Origin: Agrobacterium tumefaciens
GTDB taxonomy: Bacteria; Pseudomonadota; Alphaproteobacteria; Rhizobiales; Rhizobiaceae
NCBI RefSeq assembly: GCF_005221325.1
Contig: NZ_CP039888.1
Span: forward strand, 2,749,501-2,813,500
Direction of reading: 5' to 3'
DNA length: 64,000 nt
Position numbers and translations under genes: made by a program. Of this stretch, positions 55,801-63,955 are shown piece after piece. Every line of letters begins with the position of its first letter. The stretch's first letter is position 1. Under the pieces are notes generated by a model that worked only from the letters and a program-made list of their open reading frames with translations, did not search any database and was not told the DNA's origin.

Positions 55801-56790
55801 ATGAAACTCTCGATCGCAGAGGCGGAGGATCTCGTATCCTCTATCTTTGAGCGCAATGGCGTTCTGCCGCAAAATGCCCACTCGGTGGCAAAAGCGCTGG
55901 TCGCTTCTGAGGCCGCCGGCCAGGGCGGCCACGGTTTTCGCCGTATCCCCGTTTATGTCCGCCAGGCGCGGGTTGGAAAAGTCGATGGCAAGGCGCGTCC
56001 CGTGGTGAAGCGCGTGAAGCCGGGTGTTCTCTCGATCGATGCCAATCATGGCTATGCGTATCCGGCAATCGACTGCGCTCTTGAGGAATTGCCAGAAATG
56101 GCCCGACAGCAGGGCATCGCGCTTGCAGCGATCCATCGCTCCCATCATGCAGGTGTCATGGCGCTGACGGTCGAACGTTTCGCGGAAATGGGCCTTGTCG
56201 CGCTTATGTTTGCCAATGCGCCGGCGTCCATGGCCCCCTGGGGTGGCAGCACACCGCTTTATGGCACCAACCCCATCGCCTTTGCGACGCCCATCGGCGG
56301 TGCCGATCCGCTGGTCATTGATCTGGCCCTTTCCAAGGTCGCGCGCGGGAAGATCATGGCGGCACGCCAGAAGGGTGAAACCATTCCCGGCGACTGGGCG
56401 CTCGACAGAAACGGTCGGCCGACGACCGATCCCGAAGAGGCCATTGAGGGAACCATGGTGCCCGCAGGCGAGGCCAAGGGTGCTGCGCTTGCATTGATGG
56501 TGGAGATCATGGCTGCTGCGATTACCGGCGGAAACTTCGCATTCGAGGCGTCTTCCCTTCTGGATGACAAGGGCGCACCACCCTCTCTCGGCCACACGAT
56601 CATCGCCATAGACCCGGTATCGTCAGGCGGTGCGGCCTTTACCCAGCGGCTGGCCCTCATCGCAGGTGAGATCGAAAAGCAGGAAAATGTGCGCCTGCCC
56701 GGTCGTCGCAGCCAGGGCATCCGCAAACAGGCGCTGGAAAGCGGCATCGTGATCGAAAGCGATATTTTCGCCGAAATTCAATCGCTCTGA
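55801..56790 (+). CDS. Ldh2-family (malate/lactate dehydrogenase-like) oxidoreductase
   Basis: NAD(P)H-dependent oxidoreductase of 329 residues of the MDH2/LDH2 fold, which differs from classical malate dehydrogenase. Recognisable segments are GHGFRRIPVYVRQAR, AIHRSHHAGVMALTVE with its active-site His, WGGSTPLYGTNPIAFATPIG and DPEEAIEGTMVPAGEAKG. Relatives act on sulfolactate, ureidoglycolate, imino acids such as piperideine-2-carboxylate, or malate, and the context gives no guide. The start is ATG 55801. It is a single gene; a hairpin follows. Confidence 0.87.
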   Translation: MKLSIAEAEDLVSSIFERNGVLPQNAHSVAKALVASEAAGQGGHGFRRIPVYVRQARVGKVDGKARPVVKRVKPGVLSIDANHGYAYPAIDCALEELPEMARQQGIALAAIHRSHHAGVMALTVERFAEMGLVALMFANAPASMAPWGGSTPLYGTNPIAFATPIGGADPLVIDLALSKVARGKIMAARQKGETIPGDWALDRNGRPTTDPEEAIEGTMVPAGEAKGAALALMVEIMAAAITGGNFAFEASSLLDDKGAPPSLGHTIIAIDPVSSGGAAFTQRLALIAGEIEKQENVRLPGRRSQGIRKQALESGIVIESDIFAEIQSL

Positions 56791-56795
56791 AGCGA

Positions 56796-56832
56796 CAAGA
56801 AAAACCCGGCGGATCGAATATGATCCGCCGGG
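56796..56832 (-). terminator. Convergent terminator between the Ldh2-family gene and the LuxR-type gene
   Basis: CCCGGCGGATC (56805-56815) pairs perfectly over 11 bases with GATCCGCCGGG (56822-56832). Leftward it runs into TTTTTCTTG, so it best terminates the leftward LuxR-type transcript, 177 bases after its stop. Rightward there is no T-run, but it may still block or stabilise the Ldh2-family mRNA. Confidence 0.75.
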
Positions 56833-57009
56833 CAAACCCGATATGGCTGCTTTGCATTGGCGTCGACAGGGCCGGACATCATGTCCAACCCGCTTTTGGT
56901 CCGCCATCCCGCCATTGACATGGAAGGATTTGACGCCGAAAGCCGCTCATTCGGTTTTCAGCTTACGGAAGGGGACGTTTCGCATAAGCCTTGGAAAAGT
57001 AGAGGGTGA

Positions 57010-57255
57010 TCATGCATCCTGTTCGATCAGGCCGCGCAGCAGGGCGATGCTGACGGCGTTCAGCAAATTGGCCGCCCCCAACCTGTTTCGCACCCGTTCC
57101 AGAGTATCCTTCACGTCCGCTTCGTCCGCGCCGGTTATCAGGGCGACGTGGGAAGGATGTTTACCCCGTGCGACAAGTCCCAGATAATGCCGCTCGCGAT
57201 CCGAAAGGACGATGTCGCGCGTCTGACGATGTTCATGCGGCGTTTTTGAAGACAT
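57010..57255 (-). CDS. Stand-alone LuxR-type HTH protein
   Basis: Small protein of 81 residues made almost entirely of a LuxR/GerE-type helix-turn-helix: LSDRERHYLGLVARGKHPSH, then a diverged recognition region (ITGADEADVKDTLERVRNRL) and a final NAVSIALLRGLIEQ. No receiver or autoinducer-binding domain precedes it. ATG start at 57255. The usual TVK.H core is replaced by DVKDT, so DNA binding should be tested rather than assumed. The long 5' gap and downstream terminator suggest its own transcription unit. Confidence 0.75.
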   Translation of the reverse strand: MSSKTPHEHRQTRDIVLSDRERHYLGLVARGKHPSHVALITGADEADVKDTLERVRNRLGAANLLNAVSIALLRGLIEQDA

Positions 57256-57717
57256 TTTCTTTCAGCCTCAAAAGAGATTGGCCTGCCCCCGGGTGTGCGA
57301 CCAGCTAGTGGTCTCGCCCCGAAACCGGCTCGTTAACCGCTCTGTCTACACGCGAACAGAAACGCCAATTTCGCCAATAGGTTTCATCTCGCATCAGGAA
57401 TTATGCAGTAAAAAGCCGCTTTCGCAGCCAGCCGATCCGGGCGGGGACGTTATTCCGGGGCATTGAGAGAACCGCCGCGCAATTGTCGGGACCACAATCG
57501 GGTCTGGCGTAGCATGCAGTTTCAAAGCTCTGGAATGTTTTTCGTCATATCCCGGGATACGCGGCGCTCTCATAAGCGATGTACTGCGCCGATAAAATAA
57601 CATCGCGCGCCAAGTTTTGCATTTCTATTGTTATGTTTCGGCACATCTTTCAAAAAACACCGACATATTTTTCAAGTTTTGTGCGTATTTTCGAAATATT
57701 GATGCTGATGACATCTG
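57256..57717. other. 462-base intergenic region between LuxR-type and AraC-type genes
   Basis: No credible gene: open frames here lack family similarity and run into the AraC gene. It must hold the promoter of the LuxR-type gene and the 3' end of the AraC-type transcript. A perfect 12-base palindrome TATCCCGGGATA lies at 57548-57559. The part nearest the AraC-type stop (57600-57717) is clearly more AT-rich than its surroundings. Confidence 0.5.
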
Positions 57718-58758
57718 TCAGCCGGCGGAATGATGCGCGTGTTTCCTGCGAATATCCGTGGGTGTTGCCCCGAACCAGCGCGAAACGGAACGCGAAAAGG
57801 CACCGGGTGTCGAATAACCGAGCCTGTAACTGATGTCGGATACCGGAAGATCGCTTTCGACAAGGAGTTTGAAACCGGCGTTTTTGCGAATGGCGTCCTT
57901 TATCTCGTTGAGATTGGTGCCAAGCTCGGCGAGCCGCCTTTGGAAACTCCGTTCCGACAAGTTGAAATAGGGGGCGATCTCACCGAGTGAAAGTTCCGCG
58001 TCCGAGAGCCGCATCTGCATATAGCGTTTCACCTGATCGATGAAATGGGTCGGGTCCGCCGATGTTTCCGGTCGTAACATGCGGCATTGCAAATTCATCA
58101 ATTCGAACAGACGTTCATCCGCATTTGGATTGGCCACATCCAGAAGCGATGCCGGAAGTCGCATCGTGTGGATGGCTTGGGAAAAACTGACCCGTTTGCT
58201 CAATCTCTCTTTAAAGAGCTGAATATTATTGGGTTTCTGCCGCTCCAGACCGATCTCGATCTGGTTCACGCGCTCTCCGAGAATATCGCGCAGGCGCTGC
58301 ATCAGAACTGCAAGTGACATATCCACATATTGATCGCGTTTGACGATCACGGGCGCGAAGGACCATGAGAGGGTCGCATGCGCGGCATCCGTCACCATGG
58401 TGAAATTGCTGTTATTGGTGGCGTAATAAACATGGTCCTGAAGGAAACGCAGGAACGATCGAACCGTCGGAGCGCTGATCAGCCCATAACCGAACGCGCC
58501 GGATGCACCGGCTGGAAAGGTGGCGGCGCATTGCAGGCCGAAGGCGTCATCGCCGGAAATCAACGCGCAGGTTTCGAGCAGACGGGAAAATCTGTCGAGG
58601 CTGATGCGGTCCGTCAGGCTGCTGAACGTGGCGGGATCAATATCCAGGGCCTTGCAGATGGGAACGATATCGATGCCCCGTGATCGGGCATAATTACTGA
58701 CGCCGGCGGCCAGACCGGCGACTACAGATATCTCGTCACTGACCCTTTTTTCGGGCAT
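57718..58758 (-). CDS. AraC-family transcriptional regulator (OruR-like)
   Basis: Regulator of 346 residues. The N-terminal half (about residues 15-200) resembles the arabinose-binding-like domain of the OruR/ArgR-type AraC group (SLDRFSRLLETCALISGDDA, FGYGLISAPTVRSFLRF). The C-terminal double HTH includes LGEIAPYFNLSERSFQRRLA and VSDISYRLGYSTPGAFSRSV with FGATPTDIRR. ATG start at 58758, 87 bases after phnN on the same strand; whether it belongs to the phn transcript is uncertain. Effector and targets are unknown. Confidence 0.88.
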   Translation of the reverse strand: MPEKRVSDEISVVAGLAAGVSNYARSRGIDIVPICKALDIDPATFSSLTDRISLDRFSRLLETCALISGDDAFGLQCAATFPAGASGAFGYGLISAPTVRSFLRFLQDHVYYATNNSNFTMVTDAAHATLSWSFAPVIVKRDQYVDMSLAVLMQRLRDILGERVNQIEIGLERQKPNNIQLFKERLSKRVSFSQAIHTMRLPASLLDVANPNADERLFELMNLQCRMLRPETSADPTHFIDQVKRYMQMRLSDAELSLGEIAPYFNLSERSFQRRLAELGTNLNEIKDAIRKNAGFKLLVESDLPVSDISYRLGYSTPGAFSRSVSRWFGATPTDIRRKHAHHSAG

Positions 58759-58845
58759 CCCTCGCCTTGGCGTACCATGTTTGGAAATTGTCGCCTGATG
58801 GTAAGCCCTGAAAGCGTGTTTGTCGAGCAGCCCGGCTGCGGCATT

Positions 58846-59445
58846 TTAAGGGTGGTTGGAACCGGCGCTTTGCTGCAGCACCTGCATGATGGTCTTGCCG
58901 GCATCTTCGATTGCACCGCTATTATCGACCGTCGTGACATCGAAGTCGCCGGCAACGGCCAGCGAGCTTCGTTCCAGCCGCCGCAGGATATCGTCCCGGC
59001 TCTCCCGTCCGCGCTGCTCCAGCCGCCTCGCCAGTACATCCGGCCTTGCAACGATGTTCACGACCTTCAGACGGGAAAAGGCGATGCCGAAATGGGGAAG
59101 CGCCGAGCGTGAACCATTGGCGATGACAACATCTCCCGCTTCGAGATGGCGATAGACGGCGGCCGGAATGCCGTATTTCAGACCGTGCGCCTGCCAGGAG
59201 ACCGCAAAGGCGCCCGCATCTTCCAGCTGGTTGAACTCGTGCATCGAAACGGCATCGTGGTTTTCACCGCCCGCGTCGCAGCTGCGGGTAATGACGCGGC
59301 GTGTGAAATGGAAACCCGGGCGGCCGGAAAGCTGTGCCGCCGCATAATCCATCAGCGTGTCCTTGCCCGCCCCGCTCGGGCCGACAATCACGATCATCGT
59401 GCCGGGCGACAATGTGCGCCGGTTATCGTCTCCATCGGTGGTCAT
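58846..59445 (-). CDS. phnN: Ribose 1,5-bisphosphate phosphokinase PhnN
   Basis: Guanylate kinase-like enzyme of 199 residues that phosphorylates ribose 1,5-bisphosphate to PRPP, the last step recovering the sugar after C-P lyase action. The P-loop is IVGPSGAGKDTLMDY; FHFTRRVITRSCDAGGENHD is the phosphonate-type substrate region. The ATG at 59445 overlaps the phnM stop by 4 bases. Confidence 0.94.
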   Translation of the reverse strand: MTTDGDDNRRTLSPGTMIVIVGPSGAGKDTLMDYAAAQLSGRPGFHFTRRVITRSCDAGGENHDAVSMHEFNQLEDAGAFAVSWQAHGLKYGIPAAVYRHLEAGDVVIANGSRSALPHFGIAFSRLKVVNIVARPDVLARRLEQRGRESRDDILRRLERSSLAVAGDFDVTTVDNSGAIEDAGKTIMQVLQQSAGSNHP

Positions 59446-60578
59446 GCCACGCGCTTGCCCTGACGCCAGACCGAACGGGCGACCGGCACGCCATCTTCGC
59501 GGTGGACCCGCACCAGATCGGCCCGCAACCCGGTCGCGATACGGCCACGGTCAACAAGGCCGACCGTGCGGGCCGGCGTGGCGGTGACCATGCGCAGCGC
59601 TTCCGGCAGACTGATGGCTTCCACCTGATCGGCGAGCAGGAACGGCGCGAAAAGCAGGCTGAACGGCACGTAGTCGGAGGAAAGAACATCCAGCACGCCG
59701 ATCTCGGCCAAGTCCCGAGCGGCGATATTGCCGGAATGGGATTTGCCGCGGACGATGTTCGGCGCACCCATCAGCACGCTCATGCCGGCGCTGTGTGAGG
59801 CTTTTGCAGCCTCGACACTGGTGGGGAATTCCGCCAGTTTCACGCCGTGGCCGATAGCCTCGCCGACATGCGCTTCGGTGGCGTCGTCATGGCTTGCAAC
59901 GGTGATGCCACGCTCGGCACAGCGGGCTGCCAGATAATCACGATGCTTGGCGGAATATTCAGCGGATGCGGCCTGCCGGCGCCGCACGAATTCGGCAAAG
60001 GCCTCGTCGCTCAACCCGCGCTTCTTCTGATAGTAGAAAATATACTGGTCCATGGACTGGAACTGGCGCTGACCCGGGGAGTGGTCCATCAGCGAAATCA
60101 GCCGCACGCGCGGATCGGTTTCGAAGTCTTCGAAATGCTCAAGCACATCGGCAGAAGCCACTTCGCAGCGCAGATGCAGCAGGTGGTCCGCACGCAGACG
60201 GTTTTGATCCGCCGCCGCTTCGATGGCATCAGCCATTTCGCGCATTTCACCCTTTTTGAAACCGCCATCCTCATCCGAGCCGAGCCGCAGGCAGTCGAAC
60301 ACGGTGGTGATGCCGGAAGCGGCTACCTGTGCGTCATGCGCCTGAATGGCGGCGATCTTGTCCCAGATCACACCAGGGCGCGGCGAATAATGCTGTTCCA
60401 GATGGTCGGTATGGAGTTCCACCAGACCGGGGATCAGAAAGTCGCCTTCGAGGTCTTCTCCGGTTTTGGAAGCGCCTTCGCTGATATCGGCAATCTTGCC
60501 GTCACGGATCAGAACGGATCCGAGAATAATATCGTCTTCCAGAACGATACGGGCATTGGAAAGGGCGTGCTCGGTCAT
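59442..60578 (-). CDS. phnM: Alpha-D-ribose 1-methylphosphonate 5-triphosphate diphosphatase
   Basis: Amidohydrolase-fold enzyme of 378 residues that removes pyrophosphate from the triphosphate intermediate of C-P lyase metabolism. Metal ligands are placed in PGLVELHTDHLEQHYSPRPG, HDDATEAHVGEA and the final LSSDYVPFSLL. The RGKSHSGNIAARDLA stretch is characteristic of PhnM. It overlaps both neighbours by 4 bases, so three late phosphonate genes are translationally coupled. Confidence 0.95.
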   Translation of the reverse strand: MTEHALSNARIVLEDDIILGSVLIRDGKIADISEGASKTGEDLEGDFLIPGLVELHTDHLEQHYSPRPGVIWDKIAAIQAHDAQVAASGITTVFDCLRLGSDEDGGFKKGEMREMADAIEAAADQNRLRADHLLHLRCEVASADVLEHFEDFETDPRVRLISLMDHSPGQRQFQSMDQYIFYYQKKRGLSDEAFAEFVRRRQAASAEYSAKHRDYLAARCAERGITVASHDDATEAHVGEAIGHGVKLAEFPTSVEAAKASHSAGMSVLMGAPNIVRGKSHSGNIAARDLAEIGVLDVLSSDYVPFSLLFAPFLLADQVEAISLPEALRMVTATPARTVGLVDRGRIATGLRADLVRVHREDGVPVARSVWRQGKRVA

Positions 60579-61273
60579 GGGTTCGCATCTTTCTTTGGTG
60601 GCTGGGCAAGGGGGTGCCAGCTATGAACGGTAAAGGGCGCGCCGCGCGTTTCTTCAATGAACAAGGCGAGGCCGGATATGGTGAGAGGCCGGTCTGTGAA
60701 TTCAGCAAACCGGGTCGAGAGAACCTCTTGCATGGCGGGCTGCTCATCTTCATCGATACGGCCGGTCAGCGTCATGTGAAAACGGAAATCATCCATGACA
60801 TGCGGATAACCCCAGAGAGAGAGATTTTGCCGCTGGCTTTCCGTCAGCATTTGCGGCCGCCGCCGGGCAATATCGGTCTCGGACAGGGGCGCGCGGAACC
60901 GATCGAAGTGATCGACGACCTCTGCGGCGAAATCCTGCAGCGGCTGGTAAATGCGATCCGGAACCAGCGCAAAAAACGGCCCAAGCGCCCCGACGACGAC
61001 GCGTGGAACCTCGAAGGCGGACTGATTGGCCGTGAAATCTTCGACGGCCGCGAGCAGCTCTGCCTCACCGTATTTTTCGGCAAGCTCGAAGGGAGCTTTC
61101 AGGGTCGCGTGGAAACCGTAACGGCGCGGTTCCTCCGTCAAATCGGCATAATCGTCGTGGTCGTCATGCAACGTGCCGGAAAACGCATTGCGGCCGAGCC
61201 AGCGCGACGCTGTTTCAGTCAGCGGATGATCTTTAGCCGGAGAAAAATAGATGGCGTAGCGCACGGCAAGCAC
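60575..61273 (-). CDS. DUF1045 phosphonate-operon protein, 2H phosphoesterase fold
   Basis: Protein of 232 residues of the putative phosphonate metabolism family TIGR03223/DUF1045. Two His-x-Thr motifs, GFHATLKAPFEL and FRFHMTLTGRI, mark it as a 2H phosphoesterase, a superfamily that opens 2',3'- or 1'',2''-cyclic phosphates. The start is GTG 61273, with GTG 61264 an alternative three codons on. It is the first of the coupled DUF1045-phnM-phnN trio. No phnP (cyclic phosphate opening) is seen, so it may fill that step. Confidence 0.9.
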   Translation of the reverse strand: MLAVRYAIYFSPAKDHPLTETASRWLGRNAFSGTLHDDHDDYADLTEEPRRYGFHATLKAPFELAEKYGEAELLAAVEDFTANQSAFEVPRVVVGALGPFFALVPDRIYQPLQDFAAEVVDHFDRFRAPLSETDIARRRPQMLTESQRQNLSLWGYPHVMDDFRFHMTLTGRIDEDEQPAMQEVLSTRFAEFTDRPLTISGLALFIEETRGAPFTVHSWHPLAQPPKKDANP

Positions 61274-61548
61274 TCTTCAGTGTCATGGAAAACCAGGGAT
61301 GAGAAGCTATTTGGCGTGACTCGCCTGCTTCCCGCAAGGTCAGGAGTGCGAGGTAATCGCTTTCCGTGACAGAATGATGATGCAGATGGAAAAAAGCGCA
61401 TTCGAAAGGAGGCAAATCTTCCGAACGTGCTGAAGGCGTAGAGGGAAATGGTGAAGAGATATGGCCGGCGTAAATCAAGACTGCGTGAGCGTGCGCAGCG
61501 TGGGATAACAAACGTCATCGCGACTTTCGTTATCCCGCCCGTTAGGGC

Positions 61549-62898
61549 CTAGTGCTGTGTTTTACCGATCAGGCGCGAACGCAGCGAATTGGAAATATGG
61601 TCGAACAGGAAAACGACGAAGAGGATGAGCAGAACCATATAGGCGACCTTGTCCCAGTCGGCATTGGTACCCATCGCTTCCAGTAGTTTCAGGCCGATGC
61701 CGCCGGCACCCACCGCACCGATGATCGTGGCGGAGCGGGTGTTGCTTTCCCAGAAATAGAGAGATTGGGAGATAAAGACCGGCAGGACCTGCGGCAACAC
61801 GCCGAAACGACTGACCGCAATCGGCGATGCGCCGACCGATTTGACGCCCTCGCGCTGCTTGTCATCGACATTCTCCAGCGCTTCGGCATAGACCTTGCCG
61901 AGCGCGCCGGTATCGGTGAAGAAGATCGCGGCAATGCCGGGGATCGGTCCGGGGCCGAAACTGCGGGTGAAGAACAACGCCCAGATCAGCATATCGATGG
62001 ACCGCAGGAAATCGAACAGGCGCTTCATGCCCCAGTTTGCCGCCCTGTTGGCGGTGATGTTGCGCGCGGCGATGAAGGCGAGCGGCAGGGCGACAAGTGT
62101 GCCGAACAGCGTGCCGACAAATGCCATCACCAGCGTCTGCATCAGCTTGGACAGGATATCGGCATGTTGCCAGACGCTGTTGTCGAGAAAATCATCGACC
62201 ATATGGCCAATATTGGAGCGTGCGGGATCGAGCCGCTCTCCCCAGAGCGCCAGCGCTGCGAGTTCACCATAACCCTTGCCCCAGAATTCCGATTTGGTGT
62301 CGAACAGGAAATTCGCCCATCCAAGGAAACGGCGCTGCACATAGACCTGGCTGGTGCGGATTTCCGCCTGGCCGGCAAAACCGTAATGCACGAGAACCTT
62401 CTTGCCGTCCTGCTGGATTTCGTCGGGCAGACCCTGTGGAGCGACAACGGCATCGTCGTTGATGATGACGGGGTAATTTTTGCCGTCGACATAAACATCC
62501 ACCCGGGTCGGTGTTATGTCGAGGCGGTTTTGCGTACCTGCATAAACGACGCTATAGCCGCCATCCGGCAGGGGCTGCAACCAGTCGATCTTTGCATCGG
62601 CCGGATATTGTCCGCGGCTAGACCATTGGGCCAAGACCTTGCCATCTTCGAAACGCAGGCGCGGCTGGGCACGCCAGGAATACCAGTCCTGAATATAGCT
62701 GGAGGCGCGATCCCACCGGCCCTGCATGAAAGCCGGGCCGACATTGAAGAAGAAAAAGCAGCCGATGAGATAGGCGGTGACGGCGAGAAGGCCGACGAGC
62801 AGACCATATCGCTGCATGAAACTGCGGTTGAACACATGGCGATGTGCAGCCGTCAGCCTCTCGCGCTCGGCGGTGTTGAGAATGAAGCTGGACGACAT
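61549..62898 (-). CDS. phnE: Phosphonate ABC transporter permease PhnE, large form
   Basis: Permease of 449 residues, much longer than usual PhnE (about 260-330). After one N-terminal helix (about residues 31-51) comes a soluble, probably periplasmic insert of about 180 residues (RFEDGKVLAQWSSRGQYP, GGYSVVYAGTQNRLD). The core permease follows with the PhnE EAA-type loop VDDKQREGVKSVGASPIAVS and a C-terminal AVGAGGIGLKLLEAMG. Its ATG overlaps the preceding phnE stop. The 275 bases after it, before the DUF1045 gene, hold only a weak inverted repeat (61502-61536) and no gene. Confidence 0.92.
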   Translation of the reverse strand: MSSSFILNTAERERLTAAHRHVFNRSFMQRYGLLVGLLAVTAYLIGCFFFFNVGPAFMQGRWDRASSYIQDWYSWRAQPRLRFEDGKVLAQWSSRGQYPADAKIDWLQPLPDGGYSVVYAGTQNRLDITPTRVDVYVDGKNYPVIINDDAVVAPQGLPDEIQQDGKKVLVHYGFAGQAEIRTSQVYVQRRFLGWANFLFDTKSEFWGKGYGELAALALWGERLDPARSNIGHMVDDFLDNSVWQHADILSKLMQTLVMAFVGTLFGTLVALPLAFIAARNITANRAANWGMKRLFDFLRSIDMLIWALFFTRSFGPGPIPGIAAIFFTDTGALGKVYAEALENVDDKQREGVKSVGASPIAVSRFGVLPQVLPVFISQSLYFWESNTRSATIIGAVGAGGIGLKLLEAMGTNADWDKVAYMVLLILFVVFLFDHISNSLRSRLIGKTQH

Positions 62899-63884
62899 CA
62901 GGCCGCTCCCCGTCCGAATTCGAAGGATTGTTGGCCGATCAGCCTGCAGCGCAGCCAGCTGGAGAACTGGTCGACGGCGATGATGGTGATCAGCAGAAGG
63001 ATGATGATGGCATAGGTCTTCGAGGCATGGTCATTGCCGATCGACAGGCGGAAGACCTCGCCAATGCCGCCGCCGCCCACAGCGCCGATGATGGTGGAGG
63101 CGCGCACGTTGATTTCGGCGCGCAGCAGCGCATAGGAGACGAAATTGGGCAGAACCTGCGGCACGATGGCGAAACGCACCCGCTCCAGCCAGTTGGCACC
63201 GGCGGCGCGTAGGCCTTCATCCGGTTTCATGTCGGCATTTTCCACGACTTCGAAGAACAGCTTGCCCAGCGCACCGATCGTATGGACCGAAATCGCGATG
63301 ATCGCGGCGATCGGTCCGATCGAGAGAATGGCGGTCAGCAACCCGGCGACGACGATTTCCGGAAAGGCACGCAGCACTTCCATAATCCGGCGCACCACCC
63401 AGCGCACGAGACCGGCGCCAACGAGATTGGTGGAGGCGAAGAAGCAAAGCACGAAGGCGAAGCTCGTGCCGATGATTGTCGAGACCAGCGCGATATTGAG
63501 CGTGATGATCAGCTGGTAGATGAAGTGCGGGATGTAGAAGCCGTCGGTGATGTAAACGCGATCCGCGACATAATTATATTTCAGCGAACCATCCGCATAA
63601 GGCGACGGCAGGTCGAACATCGCCCGGAAGATTTCCAGCGGACTATCAGGCACGAAGGTCTTCATGAAATCGAAGAAATAGGGCAGGCGCTCGAAGAATT
63701 TGCCCGAATTGGCCGAATTGGCGAAATTCAGGGAGGCGGCAAGGATGACGAGAAAGATCACGAGCGAAATGACGGTATAGATCCGTCGTGTCGCAAGCTG
63801 CTGTTGATAGTGGCGCATGACCGTCCGGGACGATACGCTCACCCCCTCGGGTGAGAGGGTACCATTGTGCAGTGTGGTCGCCAT
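62898..63884 (-). CDS. phnE: Phosphonate ABC transporter permease PhnE
   Basis: Permease of 328 residues with about six helices. The PhnE signature is the cytoplasmic loop MKPDEGLRAAGANWLERVRF and, near the end, GAVGGGGIGEVFRLSIGND. The N-terminal 75 residues contain one further helix and a periplasmic stretch (FVPDSPLEIFRAMFDLPSP). ATG start at 63884. It forms the probable heterodimeric channel with the following larger PhnE, fed by PhnD, whose gene ends just upstream. Confidence 0.93.
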   Translation of the reverse strand: MATTLHNGTLSPEGVSVSSRTVMRHYQQQLATRRIYTVISLVIFLVILAASLNFANSANSGKFFERLPYFFDFMKTFVPDSPLEIFRAMFDLPSPYADGSLKYNYVADRVYITDGFYIPHFIYQLIITLNIALVSTIIGTSFAFVLCFFASTNLVGAGLVRWVVRRIMEVLRAFPEIVVAGLLTAILSIGPIAAIIAISVHTIGALGKLFFEVVENADMKPDEGLRAAGANWLERVRFAIVPQVLPNFVSYALLRAEINVRASTIIGAVGGGGIGEVFRLSIGNDHASKTYAIIILLLITIIAVDQFSSWLRCRLIGQQSFEFGRGAA

Positions 63885-63902
63885 GCCGCTTTTCCTTTAT
63901 TG

Positions 63903-63936
63903 GCAAAAGCGGCGGCGCCGCAAGGCGCCGCCGCTT
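63903..63936 (-). terminator. Strong hairpin between phnD and phnE (leaky terminator)
   Basis: AAGCGGCGGCGCC (63907-63919) pairs perfectly over 13 bases with GGCGCCGCCGCTT (63924-63936) around a 4-base loop. Leftward it ends in four T's (CTTTTGCC). It sits 19 bases after the phnD stop and before phnE, so it probably sets binding protein above permease levels. Confidence 0.75.
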
Positions 63937-63955
63937 CCGGATATGACCTGAGGGA

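Noticed and set aside
57579..57833. 84-codon open frame on the plus strand
   Set aside because: Its second half overlaps the conserved HTH end of the AraC-type gene on the other strand, and it has no recognisable family.
61502..61536. Terminator between phnE and the DUF1045 gene
   Set aside because: GGGATAAC/GTTATCCC form an 8-bp repeat, but there is no T-run in the leftward direction, so I only mention it with phnE.
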